Source of the DNA: Syngnathus acus
Lineage: Eukaryota > Chordata > Actinopteri > Syngnathiformes > Syngnathidae
DNA: 64,000 nt
Assembly (NCBI RefSeq): GCF_901709675.1
Contig: NC_051103.1
Location: 4,263,501-4,327,500 of the forward strand
Direction: 5' to 3'
The position numbers and the translations under genes were made by a program. Shown here in pieces: positions 35,601 to 46,557 of the stretch; position 1 is the first letter of the stretch, and each line of letters begins with the position of its first letter. The notes under the pieces were generated by a model. That model worked only from the letters and a program-made list of their open reading frames with translations. It was not told the origin of the DNA and did no database searches.

Positions 35601-36260
35601 TGCGTACACACAATCATTGTGCATCTTGTGTCCCGCAGCCACCGCCGGGTTCCCACTCGGCACCCCGCAGGCCCCTCGCATCATCACCGGCCCCACGCCC
35701 GTCCTGCCACCTGCCCTGCGCAACCCCGCCCCCGTGACCACGCCGACCATCATGCCTCTGATCCGTCAGATCCAGAGCTCCGCCCTCGTGCCGGGCGGCA
35801 ACCCGCATCCGGCGCTGCTTCCCCAAGGACCCGAGTCGGGGATCATCTACACGCCCTACGAGTACCCCTACACATTGACGCCCTCCATATTGGAATACCC
35901 CATCGACTCGACCGGCGTATTAGGTAAATAATCGCCACGGTTCATCATGTTCCTACATGGACAATGGGTGTATTATGAGACCTCGATACTTGGCTCCAAA
36001 TCATCAACCCAAAAAGCGCACGCAGATATTAGGATCAGAATTTACGAGTTCTCGAAACTCTGCTGTGAGCTTCAGCTTTACAGATGCCTCGTTTGATTCC
36101 TCGGCTTTTACTCGATCAATGATGACAATGCAGCCATCAGTGTCCAGCTCTCGTAATACATCCGTCTTCGTGTATCCCCAGCATGCGGAAGCTTATCGTC
36201 GGGCTAATAGTCCCTTCGTCCTGTGTTTTCGCAGGTATGGCTTTCCCAACCAAAGGCTAA
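29667..36260 (+). CDS. qki: Protein quaking, QKI-6-type isoform
   Basis: STAR-family RNA-binding protein controlling splicing, stability and translation of RNAs carrying ACUAAY sites. Exons 29667-29808, 30924-31072, 32106-32222, 34238-34381, 35379-35466, 35639-35923 and 36235-36260 give 316 codons plus stop. Visible parts: the QUA1 dimerisation region ([20 protein letters not shown], residues about 13-65), the KH domain with [19 protein letters not shown] and the [12 protein letters not shown] loop, QUA2 ([12 protein letters not shown]), then a Pro/Gly-rich region with [17 protein letters not shown] and [11 protein letters not shown]. The last exon adds GMAFPTKG, the cytoplasmic QKI-6 tail. 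The linker after QUA1 ([18 protein letters not shown]) and the region before the tail differ from mammalian QKI, suggesting a teleost paralogue (qki2/qka class). Exons for the QKI-5 tail follow at 37497 and 39458. Confidence 0.95.
34437..34452 (+). repeat. G16 run downstream of the qki exon 4 donor
   Basis: Sixteen consecutive G begin 56 nt after the end of exon 4. Such a run can form a G-quadruplex in RNA. Length is uncertain because homopolymers are error-prone. Confidence 0.7.
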
Positions 36261-38631
36261 GCGATTAGCTATACGTCTTAGCGCACACGGACTGGCTTGC
36301 AGAGACCCCCCTCCCCATCTCCCCGACCCCTCCCCTTCCAGAGCCAACACCCCAATCCCACCACCCCTTCCCTTTTAAACGCTTCCAGTATGCTACAGAG
36401 CAAAAGCTCACAGCTTGCTCACACTGTCGGACGACAGATTCCTCGCGCTATAGTCGAGTGTCCATGGCTTCTTCTCGCTCGTGACTTCTATTAGCTGACT
36501 AGCGTGGTGGTGTGATGCCTTCAATTCTAACCTTTTCTTAAAAAAAAAAAAAAAATTCCGCTTATTATTGTAACATTTTTTTTCTAGCGTAGATGTTCTA
36601 GCGCGCTTTTTGTGATTTAATATATCTTTTTTTCTAAAAAAGAAACAATTTTATTCATTCCAGTGCCTCATCAGTGTGATTTTGAAGCTACTAGTGAAAC
36701 TTTATTTTGGATAGAAAGTAGTGGTTTGGATTCATTTTTAGAGAACAGAAGACCACAACACGATATGACGGTCCTCTTTGAATGACTTAACCCTCCTGTT
36801 ATGTATGAACGCTTATCACTTATGGCTGAGGTGAAATAAGGTGTGTATGTGTATGTGTGACAGAATAGAATTGACCGTTTCTGACGTCTCGCTTTTAGCC
36901 TGTTGTGTCACTGCCAGGTTATGTATGAGAAAGGAGGTATTTGCAAATTATTTTTTAATATATACGAAAAATGAAGGCCAGCACCTCGAAATCCCAGTTT
37001 AATGATGACAAATAAATGCAAATTATTATTTTTTCTATATTTAAAAAAAAAAGTTAAGCTTGAGTAAGGCCAGCATAAGAATTTTTTTATTCTACAATTG
37101 TTGTCTTTGTCCCTTACCAAGAATGTTTATGGGTCAATGTGACCCACTCTATGTGTAATCAACATATAAAAAAAACTTGTATATTTTTAAATTATTATTT
37201 TTTACAGCCAGAAAAGGGAAGACTAGAGAAGTACATTTTTTTTACAAAACAAATCTAGATTTTTGAAGTGATCAGTTTGACCCGCAGAATAATAAGAATC
37301 TTAAAACGGGTTGATTTGACCCACATCATAACAGGAGGGTTAAAATCTTCATCCACCCGACCCCCCCATCCCACCCACCCCCTTTTGTGCACGTTGTCAA
37401 ATCTCCCAGAAGTGGCGGCTGACGTTGTGATGTGTCTTTTCTGATGAGTAACCTTCTGTATTCTGTTTTGGCCAACGTCATCGCGCTTGTTAGCAGGTGC
37501 CATGACCGCTAAGGTACGCCGCCAAGACAAGAGAATCCATCCTTACCAAAGGGTAGTGACCACAGACAGAGGTTAGTTAGCTCACCAGCCACTTTATGTG
37601 TGTGTGTGCGTGCGTGTGTGCATGCAGACCAAGGGACCAGTTATTGTGAGTTTGTCTTAGCATGGCATGCCAAGATCAAATGTGAAAACAGTCTTGTTGC
37701 AGTAAGAGTGACATTTTGGGAGGAGCCATGTCAGGATGAGGGGGGGTGCGCTTATCTCTTTTTCGATAACCTAGGCGGCCCGTCTTAATTAGTGTGAATC
37801 ACTCCATTCATGTGACTCCCTTCCTTGTGACTCCTGGACTTGGGAGTCCTTTTTTTTTTCCTTTTTTTTAAAAATCTCTGCTACTTCTTTTTACCCAGTA
37901 CGTCCTTTGGGAACCTATTATTTATACAAGATTTCATTCCACTAAGTTCCCGTATTTTGGTGTGAATGATCAAAAGTGTTGTGCCCAATGACTACACGCC
38001 ACTTAATCCCGTTTTACTACTAAAACACAGCGTGTGATGACTACTGAAGTCTGTGTTCCAAGCTCTTTTTTTTTTTTTTTTGGTATGAAATACTATTGTT
38101 TGTGGTCTTATCAGTCGCCCACTGGACTTTATCATTGGGACTGTTTACATCTTTCATATTATATTTCCTAGCCAGAGTGGTGCTGTTGCCATGTATTTAG
38201 CTGCAAAGAAAAGAAAAATACATTTGTATATAGGGATTTTAAAGTGCTTATATGAAGCTAATGGAACAAAATCGCTTGAAAGTATTTGTAGGGGTTTTTT
38301 TTTTTTTTTTTTTTAGTTTGTACATTTTTATTTTTACGGTATGCTTTTTATAGATGAAGTGTCTCCATGTAAAACTTCTATTCCGAGTGTGTAGCTTCCA
38401 CTGTTCCCTGGAAGGCGGCGTTGTTGCTCTAGTGTGTGTGCTTTTGTTTTGTTTTTGATTTTGTTGTTTTTAAAAGATGAGGTGACCTTCTCAATGCACA
38501 GGCCTCATGACTGTTTTATGCAATATAGACATGGACTAGCTAGCTGCAATATGTATGTGTGTGAGCGGTGGTGCTCCTGTTGTACAAAACAAGCAACGGA
38601 AAGAAAAAAACAAACACTAAAAGGCAATAAA
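36261..38631 (+). other. qki-6 3' UTR (intron of the QKI-5 form)
   Basis: After the QKI-6 stop there is no further coding sequence except the QKI-5 exon at 37497-37571. AATAAA at 38626-38631 is the likely end of the long QKI-6 3' UTR. A piggyBac-type MITE is inserted at 36791-37339. Confidence 0.5.
36787..37343. mobile_element. piggyBac-type MITE in the qki 3' region
   Basis: Perfect 13-bp terminal inverted repeats, CCCTCCTGTTATG (36791-36803) and CATAACAGGAGGG (37327-37339), are flanked on both sides by TTAA (36787-36790 and 37340-37343), the target duplication of piggyBac transposons. The 549-bp body is AT-rich and non-coding, with internal GGGTCAATGTGACCC- and TTTGACCC-type motifs near the ends. 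It matches, from memory, a MITE family that is common in teleosts. It sits 157 bp upstream of the QKI-5 exon. Confidence 0.85.
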
Positions 38632-39480
38632 GACGACTATTGAGAACAAAATAAATCTCCAAAGACAACCTAAAGACTCTAAATTCTTGTAGTTAGACTG
38701 TCTATTTTGAAATCACCATCTTTTAACCTCTCATTGCTGTCTCTTACTATGGCACTTCTCTGCTCACAGTAGCCATTAGTCGCTCTGCTAATACTTCCTA
38801 GCCAATGGAGCAAAAGCATAAACGATATTAATAATAATCAGTCAGCCTTACTCGCAAATCTAGCTACTTACAACGAGAGGGTCACGCTCTCACTTACATG
38901 TAATCATGCCGTCCGTGCTTACCCAAAGTGCAGGTGGTGATAAATCTGCAACCACATGGACAAATGATATGCCGTAATCACAAAAATGCTAATTTTCATG
39001 GGAAAATTACGCGACTAAAAAAGTTTTTGTGAAAAGGAAAAACATTTTCACAGAAAGGTACATAAATACACTGAGAAAAAAAATTGTAATCTTACAAGTA
39101 TAGTCATTATTTTTTCGATACACTTTAATGATGGCGGCCAATGCATCACACCCCCACACGTGCACTTTGGGTAACCACAGCGTCTCCTCCTCTGCCTCAT
39201 GGTTTCACCGTCTGGTAGCATGGGTAGCGTCACGGTAGCGGCGGTCACATGACGCTGGGGGCAGCAAAGCATCTGCCCCTAGCACCGTGTGAAACCGCCG
39301 TAAAAAAAAAAAAATGCCTTGTTGTCATCCCGACGCCACTAGCTGAAACTAATCTCTCTTCTATCTTTTGTTTTTCTTTTTATGTCCCCTTCTGTGTGCC
39401 CTCTTTTTTTTGTTTCCGTTTCCTTTCCTGGTCTGTCTGTGTCCCGTCTAACTTTAGCTGCCACGGCAACTAACCCATGA
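37497..39480 (+). CDS. qki: Alternative qki 3' exons encoding the nuclear QKI-5 tail
   Basis: Two exons (37497-37571 and 39458-39480) splice in phase onto the donor at 35923. They replace the QKI-6 tail with GAMTAKVRRQDKRIHPYQRV, then VTTDR and AATATNP before the stop, giving 340 residues. Human QKI-5 has KVRRHDMRVHPYQR and ends RAATGN, and HPYQR is the core of its nuclear localisation signal. Both isoforms are therefore encoded here, as in other vertebrates. The QKI-7 tail (EWIEMPVM-type) was not found. Downstream poly(A) candidates are AATAAA at 41016-41021 and ATTAAA at 41077-41082. Confidence 0.92.
39447..39474 (+). promoter_or_regulatory. Candidate QKI response element across the QKI-5 terminal 3' splice site
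   Basis: TCTAAC (39447-39452), ending five bases before the terminal exon begins, and ACTAAC (39469-39474), inside that 23-nt coding exon, are 16 nt apart. QKI binds ACUAAY plus a nearby UAAY half-site, so this spacing fits a bipartite site on its own transcript. Other ACTAAY copies in the qki-5 3' UTR lie near 39345, 40220 and 41091. Confidence 0.45.
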
Positions 39481-41100
39481 CACCTTTTCCACCCACTGAT
39501 GACCCCCCGACCCCAACCCATTGGCCAATTGCCCCTCACTCCCGGCCCCACTGCCCTCATCCCTCCGCGCCCCATCCCAATTCGGCTCAGCCAACCAGAA
39601 GCCGGCGCCGGAAGCGACCCTTCGGTCTAACCAGCAGCGGATGGCGGTGGCGATAACCCAGCAGGGATCGAAGTTTTAGCCCACGTGCCTTCCTTTTGCA
39701 TATCGCCCACCATCACCATTGTGGGGGTCCAAACGAGCTCCTGCATAAGCAATAATTACTACTCTTTTATAACTCAACTACTGAAGATGCTAATTGTTTT
39801 CACCCTGCACTCAAACTATCCACAGAGAGAGGTGTTGATTAGTCTGCATTCTACTTCATTTCCAGCAACAAACAAATGCTAACATGTTAGCATTTGATAA
39901 ATTCTTTGATGTAAATACCCAACCACACGGCAGGACGATCCTTATCGTTAGCATACCAACTGTTATCTTAGCATTTTTCATTTGAAAAAAAAGCTAATTA
40001 ACAGGCCTGGATAAAAAAAATATATATATCATTATTTACGGTCCAATGTATCCTTTTATGATAACGCGCAATCTCGCATCTAAATAATACCAACAACAGA
40101 GATTAAAACAGTTCCACTAAGGTTTTATTTTATATGATTTGATTAATCCTTCCTTTAAAGAAAAAACAAAAAAAAAGAAACTCAAGGCCTGAAATGTTCC
40201 TTGATTTCTTTTAAATGTCACTAACGTTTTAAGGAGTGCCTTATTGAATTTTATGCTTCTGTTAACCTCGTCAAGTGAAGTAAAATGCCAAGGCGGATCC
40301 TCTCTCTCGCTCCGCAAAAAAAAAAAAAAAAAAAAGTGAAATCTAAAAAGGCCAAAGTATCGTAGTCATCAAGTCAAGCATTCTAATGCTTCTTTCGCAA
40401 GTCTGTGAATCAACACGCCGGGTTTAAATGCCAAGTTGAAAGGAAGCTTGCACAATAACTGAACAAAAGTGCCTTTAAAAAAAAAAAAATCAACTCACCA
40501 GTATTACATTTATATTACAATTTACCTCTTTACTGCCCAATCCCTCCCTAAGTGCCACACAGTATTACGCACTGATGTCTTTTCACTTATGTGTGAGGAT
40601 GAAACACTGTTATATGATTTTTTTTTTTTTTTAGCCCGCACATATTATATAAACGAGCACATGCAACACAGCCAACCGAGGCCTTGCTATCAAACATCAG
40701 GGGGTCGTGACACCTGTAACGTTTATATGTATTTTTATATGCTATTTTGTATATTAAATGAACTTTTCAGAGTTGATGCCTTACTATATATATCTATGTC
40801 CTGAAATACTGGATATGTTTTATGTGTTAACTGGAGCCTTGGAGATGAACACCACCGCTTGCCTTTGTTTTATTTTTATTTTATTTTTTGACAATTAACA
40901 GTGTAGTTCCATATTAATCTGCCCTTCAGCAGCCACTGTATAGGCTCTACTAAACATTTCTGTGTTTAACCACTTAATTGTATCTGTCTTTTTGAGGGGG
41001 GGGGTTCTTGAAAAAAATAAATAGCTATGGTAACGATGGATTCTTTAACATTGTGAACAGGAATAACATTGTAATCATTAAAGTTGTAAAAACTAACCAA
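39481..41100 (+). other. qki-5 3' UTR
   Basis: A non-coding stretch after the QKI-5 stop. It ends near AATAAA (41016-41021) or ATTAAA (41077-41082), just before an ACTAAC at about 41091. An A-run lies at about 40316-40335 and T-runs are present. No other gene is visible. Confidence 0.5.
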
Positions 41101-44100
41101 CTTTGTTGCTTCTCTCACTCTCTCTGTAGCACTTAATTATGCAAATGAGCTTCCTTTCTGCATACTAATCACCAAAAACAAGGGCTTTCCACACAATAAA
41201 AACACACACCCCTTTAGATGAAATGCAGGGAAAAGGCCATGAAAGTTCCGTCCCACTTCCCTCTTTTCCTTGTCTTCTCTCCATCCTGTCTCCCTCTAAA
41301 AGAGGGCATTGCACATATTTGTGCAATAAGAGAGAACAAAACACACCCGGGCTCGCCATGGTTTCTGCGAGGCATGCACATGTATAACAAGGAGGTGGGG
41401 GCGAGTGTCAGGTTTGAAATGTCGAGGGAATATAAGGGAAATTGATTACGCAAGCGCGCCCTGAAACATCTGCGCAGGATCACAGCAAATAGTGCAACTC
41501 CTACAACAACAGCTGGTCCAGAGATTCGAGGCGAAGACGGGAGCATCATCATCCCGCGATTGGCCCAGCTTCGACCTTATGGGGCTGAGATTTTATGGCG
41601 AGTCGTCCAATTTTGCAAACTTGTTCCAATATCATGAAAATTTAAAATGATCAGCAAGTCAGTCTTAAAATTTGCAATGGGATAAAATGGCCACTTTAAT
41701 CCAACATGGCCGACTTCTTGAGTCTTTTCAGACTTTTTTCTTTTTAAATGAAACTGACTTTGGAGGCTACTTTTCTCAAAATGGTTGCTTCAAACAAAAC
41801 TTGGATTTACTTTTTTTTTTTTTTGGAGTATGGGAAAGTCTTTAAAGGAGGATGAAGAAAATAAGCACTTTCAAGAGGGGCCTTCTTGGCACACATTGCT
41901 CGGGCCCTCGACGTAAAAATATAGTCACGTCACGTGCGCTTAAAACAAAGTTTCCCTTTAAATCCCAAAGTTAAACAACAACACAGCGTTTTCGGCGGTG
42001 AATGCAGCCATGGGTGGCTCATTCGTCCTCTGCCTGCCCTTCCTGCTTTCATTGTGGAGTTTTTGTTGGGGTGGGGGGGCTGGAGAGGGGGTGGCGGGGG
42101 CTTGATATTGAACTTCAGGCTTGGAGTTGAGCCTGCTTCACCCCCTCCCCTGATCACTGAGAGAGAAAGAACATAATGTGACCGCCGCTGACAGTCCTCT
42201 GGACAGGAAGATAGCACTAAAGGGAAAGGGTTTTGGGTTTTTTTTTTAAGAGGGGTGTGAGTGGCTGGGGAGGGGGGTTCCGTGCATGTTTTGGGATGGG
42301 TGTGTGCGCTCTTGTCTCTTTTTCCTGTTTTCAATCGTCTTCTAAGCCTCTGGTTCCACTTCTCAGGAAGCGCAATAATGTTCTCCGGTCAATTTGACCT
42401 GAGGCGGGTTTGAATTGTTAGAAAGAAAACATACATTTCTTTGTTAACTTGGGAAGAAAAACTCACAATTGAAAAAGACAAGTTTATTTTACTTGTATTA
42501 CGTGGCCTTCGCTAGGCTAAACATGGTCTTCGACTTATTATTCTGCAATATGAATTAAGAATAAAAATCCACCTGTTTTTATCAATCTGGTGAGCGGCCA
42601 TTTTGAGTGAAAACAGATTTCACCCATCAACACAAAAATCGGTGGACATATCTACAATGCTAGGACACTTAAAAAGGTCTAAAGAACATATGGCTGAATT
42701 TGGACAGAACCATTTTGGGCTTCATTCTCTCACTTTGCTCCGACGGAAGCGAGCTTTCATTTGTGTTGTATTTCTTTAACTTTCAAACGGGTTAATCTGA
42801 CAACACAAGGGGGGTTAAATCGCTTCGCTAATATATTCTGCAGTCAGCTCCGGCCAGCGAGCCAACACACACCAAGGCTCCCACCACAATCAAAGAGTGT
42901 GTGTGTATGTGTGTGACAGGTTGATTTAGACTGCTATGCATTCTCCACATAATGAACAGCTCTACATTTCCTCCGCTCGGTAAATATTTGATGCGGCGGA
43001 ATGATTTTTTAGCAGCAACGACGAGGTTGGTGGGGAGAAAAAAAAAAGTATTTAAAATCTCCAATCTTCGCTCTCACCCTTGTCCTCTTCCCATGTAAAT
43101 AAGTCCCCCCCCACCAAAGAAACTCCACACACCCCTCAGTGAAGGCAGTTTAAAGACCCAACACTGTCTCCCCGGCAACCAGCATACACTGGGGTCCTGT
43201 CGTGGCCTCCCCTTGTCTTTTGTGTTTGGGAGCTCAGAGAGAGAGAGAGACAGAGAAAAGGGTAGAAAGACAGGAGGAAAAGGAGAGAATGAGAGAAAGT
43301 GAGGGGATGAAAACAAAAATAAAAGATGACATCACGGCTATGTTGCAAAAAAAAAAAAATGATGAGGATTATAGATAGCACCCCCTCCTCCCAACGGATG
43401 CAGAATAAGGACGAAAGAGAGAGAGAGAGTGGGAGAGTGAGGCCCCGGGGCCTGAATGGGGCATTGTGGGAAGACAGTGGGCACACTGGGCAGCAACACA
43501 GAGAACACTAACTCACAGATGATGCCAGAGAGTCTGAAAAACACCCACACTGGGCGACAATGGCAAACTTCATCGCTCCACTTGGCCCCTTGTGAATACA
43601 CACACACATACACACTCTCTGTCACAAACTCACACACACACACAATGGCAGAATACCCGGCTAAGATGCCGTGTTATTCGGGAAATTCGGCAGCGCCACA
43701 CTGAATTCCTTCAGTGGCGCTTTGAGCAGCAGATGGGCCTCCAGGGGGGCCCGCGGTTTTAAAACGTGCACGTATGGGAGCGTGCGTGTGGTCCATTGCG
43801 CCATTGCATAATGGGGGAAAAAAAAGGTGTGAAAAGGCCTACTGACATGTACCCAAGTAAAACACCTTCTCTGCATCATGTTAAGCAAAGAAAACTGTTT
43901 AACTTCAGGTTAAACAGAAAGACAGTAAATGAGACATATCATGAAATAATTTAATATTTCTAACAAAACAACCACATAGCCAAGGTTAGCTAGCAATGGA
44001 GCTAATTAACATAACATTTCTCTACCAATTACATGATTATCTTGGCAGGACACAGTTCTAGAGTGAACCTCTTTGATTTAGTGCAAACATCATATCAAAG

Positions 44101-45189
44101 CCCTAGGGTAAGCAGAGCTGCAATGTTAGCACAAATTATCTTCTGTTAATAATATACTGTAAATTCAGATAAGATGTGAATGTGGTACTACTATGAAGCA
44201 ACTCTGCAGAAACTGGAAGAAAATGGAAGGTCTACCTTTGGGTAAAAGTTTGGAAATAAAGAATGTATTCATTAGAACAGAAAAGATCAACATAAAATAA
44301 ATACATATATATTTACCATTCAGTATTTACATATTTACTTTTCTATATCTGCACAACCATTCAACATTTTTGGACATACTAGTAACTATCAGTGGTAATG
44401 TACGTATGGTTTGAAAAAAATGCAGGTCAATGAATAGTTGGCGAGATAAGGAAATTGTACGTTATTAAAATGTTTTGTTATCAATATAGCTGACAAACAC
44501 AGATTAGTTAATTTTGTAGGGTATGGCGCCCTCTTGTGGTAGATATGTAGCAAACAATACTGAGACAAGTTTCAAATTTATGCAGTGCCCACTTGAAAAA
44601 AAAACGGTGTATTTTAAAAGAATAAATGCTTGAATTCTACATAAATATCTCACAATATTAAGAAAAATATTATTATTGAGTTTTCGGGCATCTCAATGAT
44701 GAATTTAAATGTAAATGAGTTTACCTGCCGTAATTCATCCTCACCTGACGTAAAACGGATGCAATATTCGTGGCTCCTGAAGTGAACGAGACTTACCTTA
44801 AACTGTGTGAAAACGCCTTTCGTGGTTCGCTTACCTTACTTATGGTCGTGAAACTTCAAGATTTCAACTTCTATCTTCTACAACACCGTGCTTTCCTTCT
44901 CTATTGATGACACCGGGTTGTTGACGTAATTTGACAATATCGCTTTACGGCAAGAGCGTGCGGCTAATGTGTGTGGAGGTCAGAGGCATGACAGAACAGC
45001 GAGTTCTTGATACAAATATGCTGCTTTCTTAAAAAAATAGAAACGTTCCACCAACTATAATATTATTTTTATTATATTGACGTTGAACACAACAGTTCAG
45101 CGTGGATCATCTAAGTCGTTACATCATAATTAGCGTTTCTTAGCCGAAGCAAGAACCTTTTTTTTTAAATTCCCACCGTCCACCCAAAC
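41101..45189. other. Gene-free interval between qki and timm23
   Basis: About 4 kb without a recognisable gene. It holds GA repeats (43236-43250, 43416-43429), CA repeats (about 43599-43608 and 43631-43644) and a CTCF-like motif at 44526-44539. The last few hundred bases before 45190 are the timm23 promoter and 5' UTR. Confidence 0.5.
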
Positions 45190-46333
45190 ATGGACAACAA
45201 CCCACAAGGCTCCGGGGGACTGAAGGCGAGTCTCGGTGGTCTCTTCGGAGGTGGATCACCTGAATATTCCAACACGGAGCTCGCCGGTGTTCCATGTAAG
45301 CAACCTGGTACCTCCACTGCTAGCTTAGCAGCTCACCGGCTAGCATGCTAAAGTCAGTGTTGACGATTGCATTGTTTTTGTCATTTTAGTGACTGGAATG
45401 AGCCCTTTGTCGCCTTATCTTAACGTCGACCCTCGTTACTTAATTCAGGTAATGCAGAAATTTAGGTGAAACAATGTATTGTGATGAAATTGTGATAAAA
45501 CAATGTCAATAATTGTGTCTTTTCAGGATACGGACGAGTTCATTCTGCCTACAGGCGCCAATAAGACAAGAGGAAGGTTCGAGCTGGCTTTCTTCACAAT
45601 CGGAGGTTCTTGCATCACAGGTAAATGGATCTTGAAGCGACTTGTCGGCAATTCAACTTCACATTCCGACACACAACCATAAGCTCTGTCTTATGTTACA
45701 AATTGCCCTTTGTTTTGTTACAGGAGCTTCTTTTGGTGCTTTAAATGGTCTCAGGATGGGCCTGAAGGAGACCAGAGACATGGCTTGGTCCAAACCTCGA
45801 AATGTACAGTGAGTATGGCGCCGAGTGTTCTGTATCATCTTACTTCATGCAGCAGAGATAAGATGATGACTGTTGAAATGTTCTGTTGTCTCACCAGGAT
45901 CATCAACATGGTGACAAGGCAAGGTGCTTCGTGGGCCAACACTTTGGGTTCAGTCGGTAAGACCCAACGCGGTCTTATTATGCGAACAATGTCGTTTATG
46001 CGGCATTGACATCTGTTATTGTGTCGCAGCCTTGTTGTACAGCGCGTTCGGCGTGGTGATCGAGAAGGTCAGAGGAGCTGAGGACGACATCAACACAATA
46101 GCTGCCGGCACGCTGACGGGGATGCTCTTCAAGGCAGCGGGTATGTCTCGAGTAAACCCAATTAAATAATACAGGATGAATAATATCTGACTATCTTTGC
46201 TTTGGCAGGCGGCGTCAAGGGTGTGGCCCGTGGGGGTCTGGCTGGTCTGGCCTTGTCTGGCGCCTACGCCGTCTACAACAACTGGGAGCATCTGACCGGA
46301 ACGTCGTCACCGTCCTCCTCTAGGCTTTACTGA
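45190..46333 (+). CDS. timm23: Mitochondrial import inner membrane translocase subunit Tim23
   Basis: Channel subunit of the TIM23 presequence translocase in the inner mitochondrial membrane. Seven exons (45190-45295, 45390-45448, 45527-45620, 45724-45808, 45898-45956, 46030-46140 and 46209-46333) join in frame to 212 codons plus stop (human 209). The N-terminal intermembrane-space part is Gly/Ser-rich (GGLKASLGGLFGGG), followed by the conserved PYLNVDPRYL and TDEFILPTGANKTRGRFELA. Four membrane spans of the Tim17/22/23 fold follow from about residue 70, with GASFGALNGLRMGLKET and the positively charged RGGLAGLALSG near the end. The protein ends SSPSSSRLY. The poly(A) signal ATTAAA is at 46518-46523, in the 224-bp gap to the convergent protease gene. 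Confidence 0.96.
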
Positions 46334-46557
46334 ATTCCTCCTCATCATCCTCCTTTTCCTCTGATGTTAGGGCCAAATTATCTGCAAGTGGATCTTCTCA
46401 TGATGAACTTTGCCTTACAGTCGGTTCTACTCTTGTATTTATTTCACCGTGATTATCATCAGAAGCCGAACACGAATGTGTGTCTCCCATTATTTGATGT
46501 AATAATTGAGAAATACCATTAAAAAAAAGCAAACATTTTATTGTTGTGGAAGCGACG
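46334..46557. terminator. Overlapping convergent 3' ends of timm23 and the protease gene
   Basis: The + strand ATTAAA for timm23 (46518-46523) and the - strand AATAAA for the protease gene (TTTATT at 46537-46542 on +) lie within 25 bp of each other. The two mRNA 3' ends therefore probably overlap or abut. Confidence 0.5.

Noticed and set aside
36261-39457. Search for a QKI-7 type tail exon (EWIEMPVM)
   Set aside because: No matching exon with splice acceptor was recognised, so only QKI-6 and QKI-5 tails are reported.
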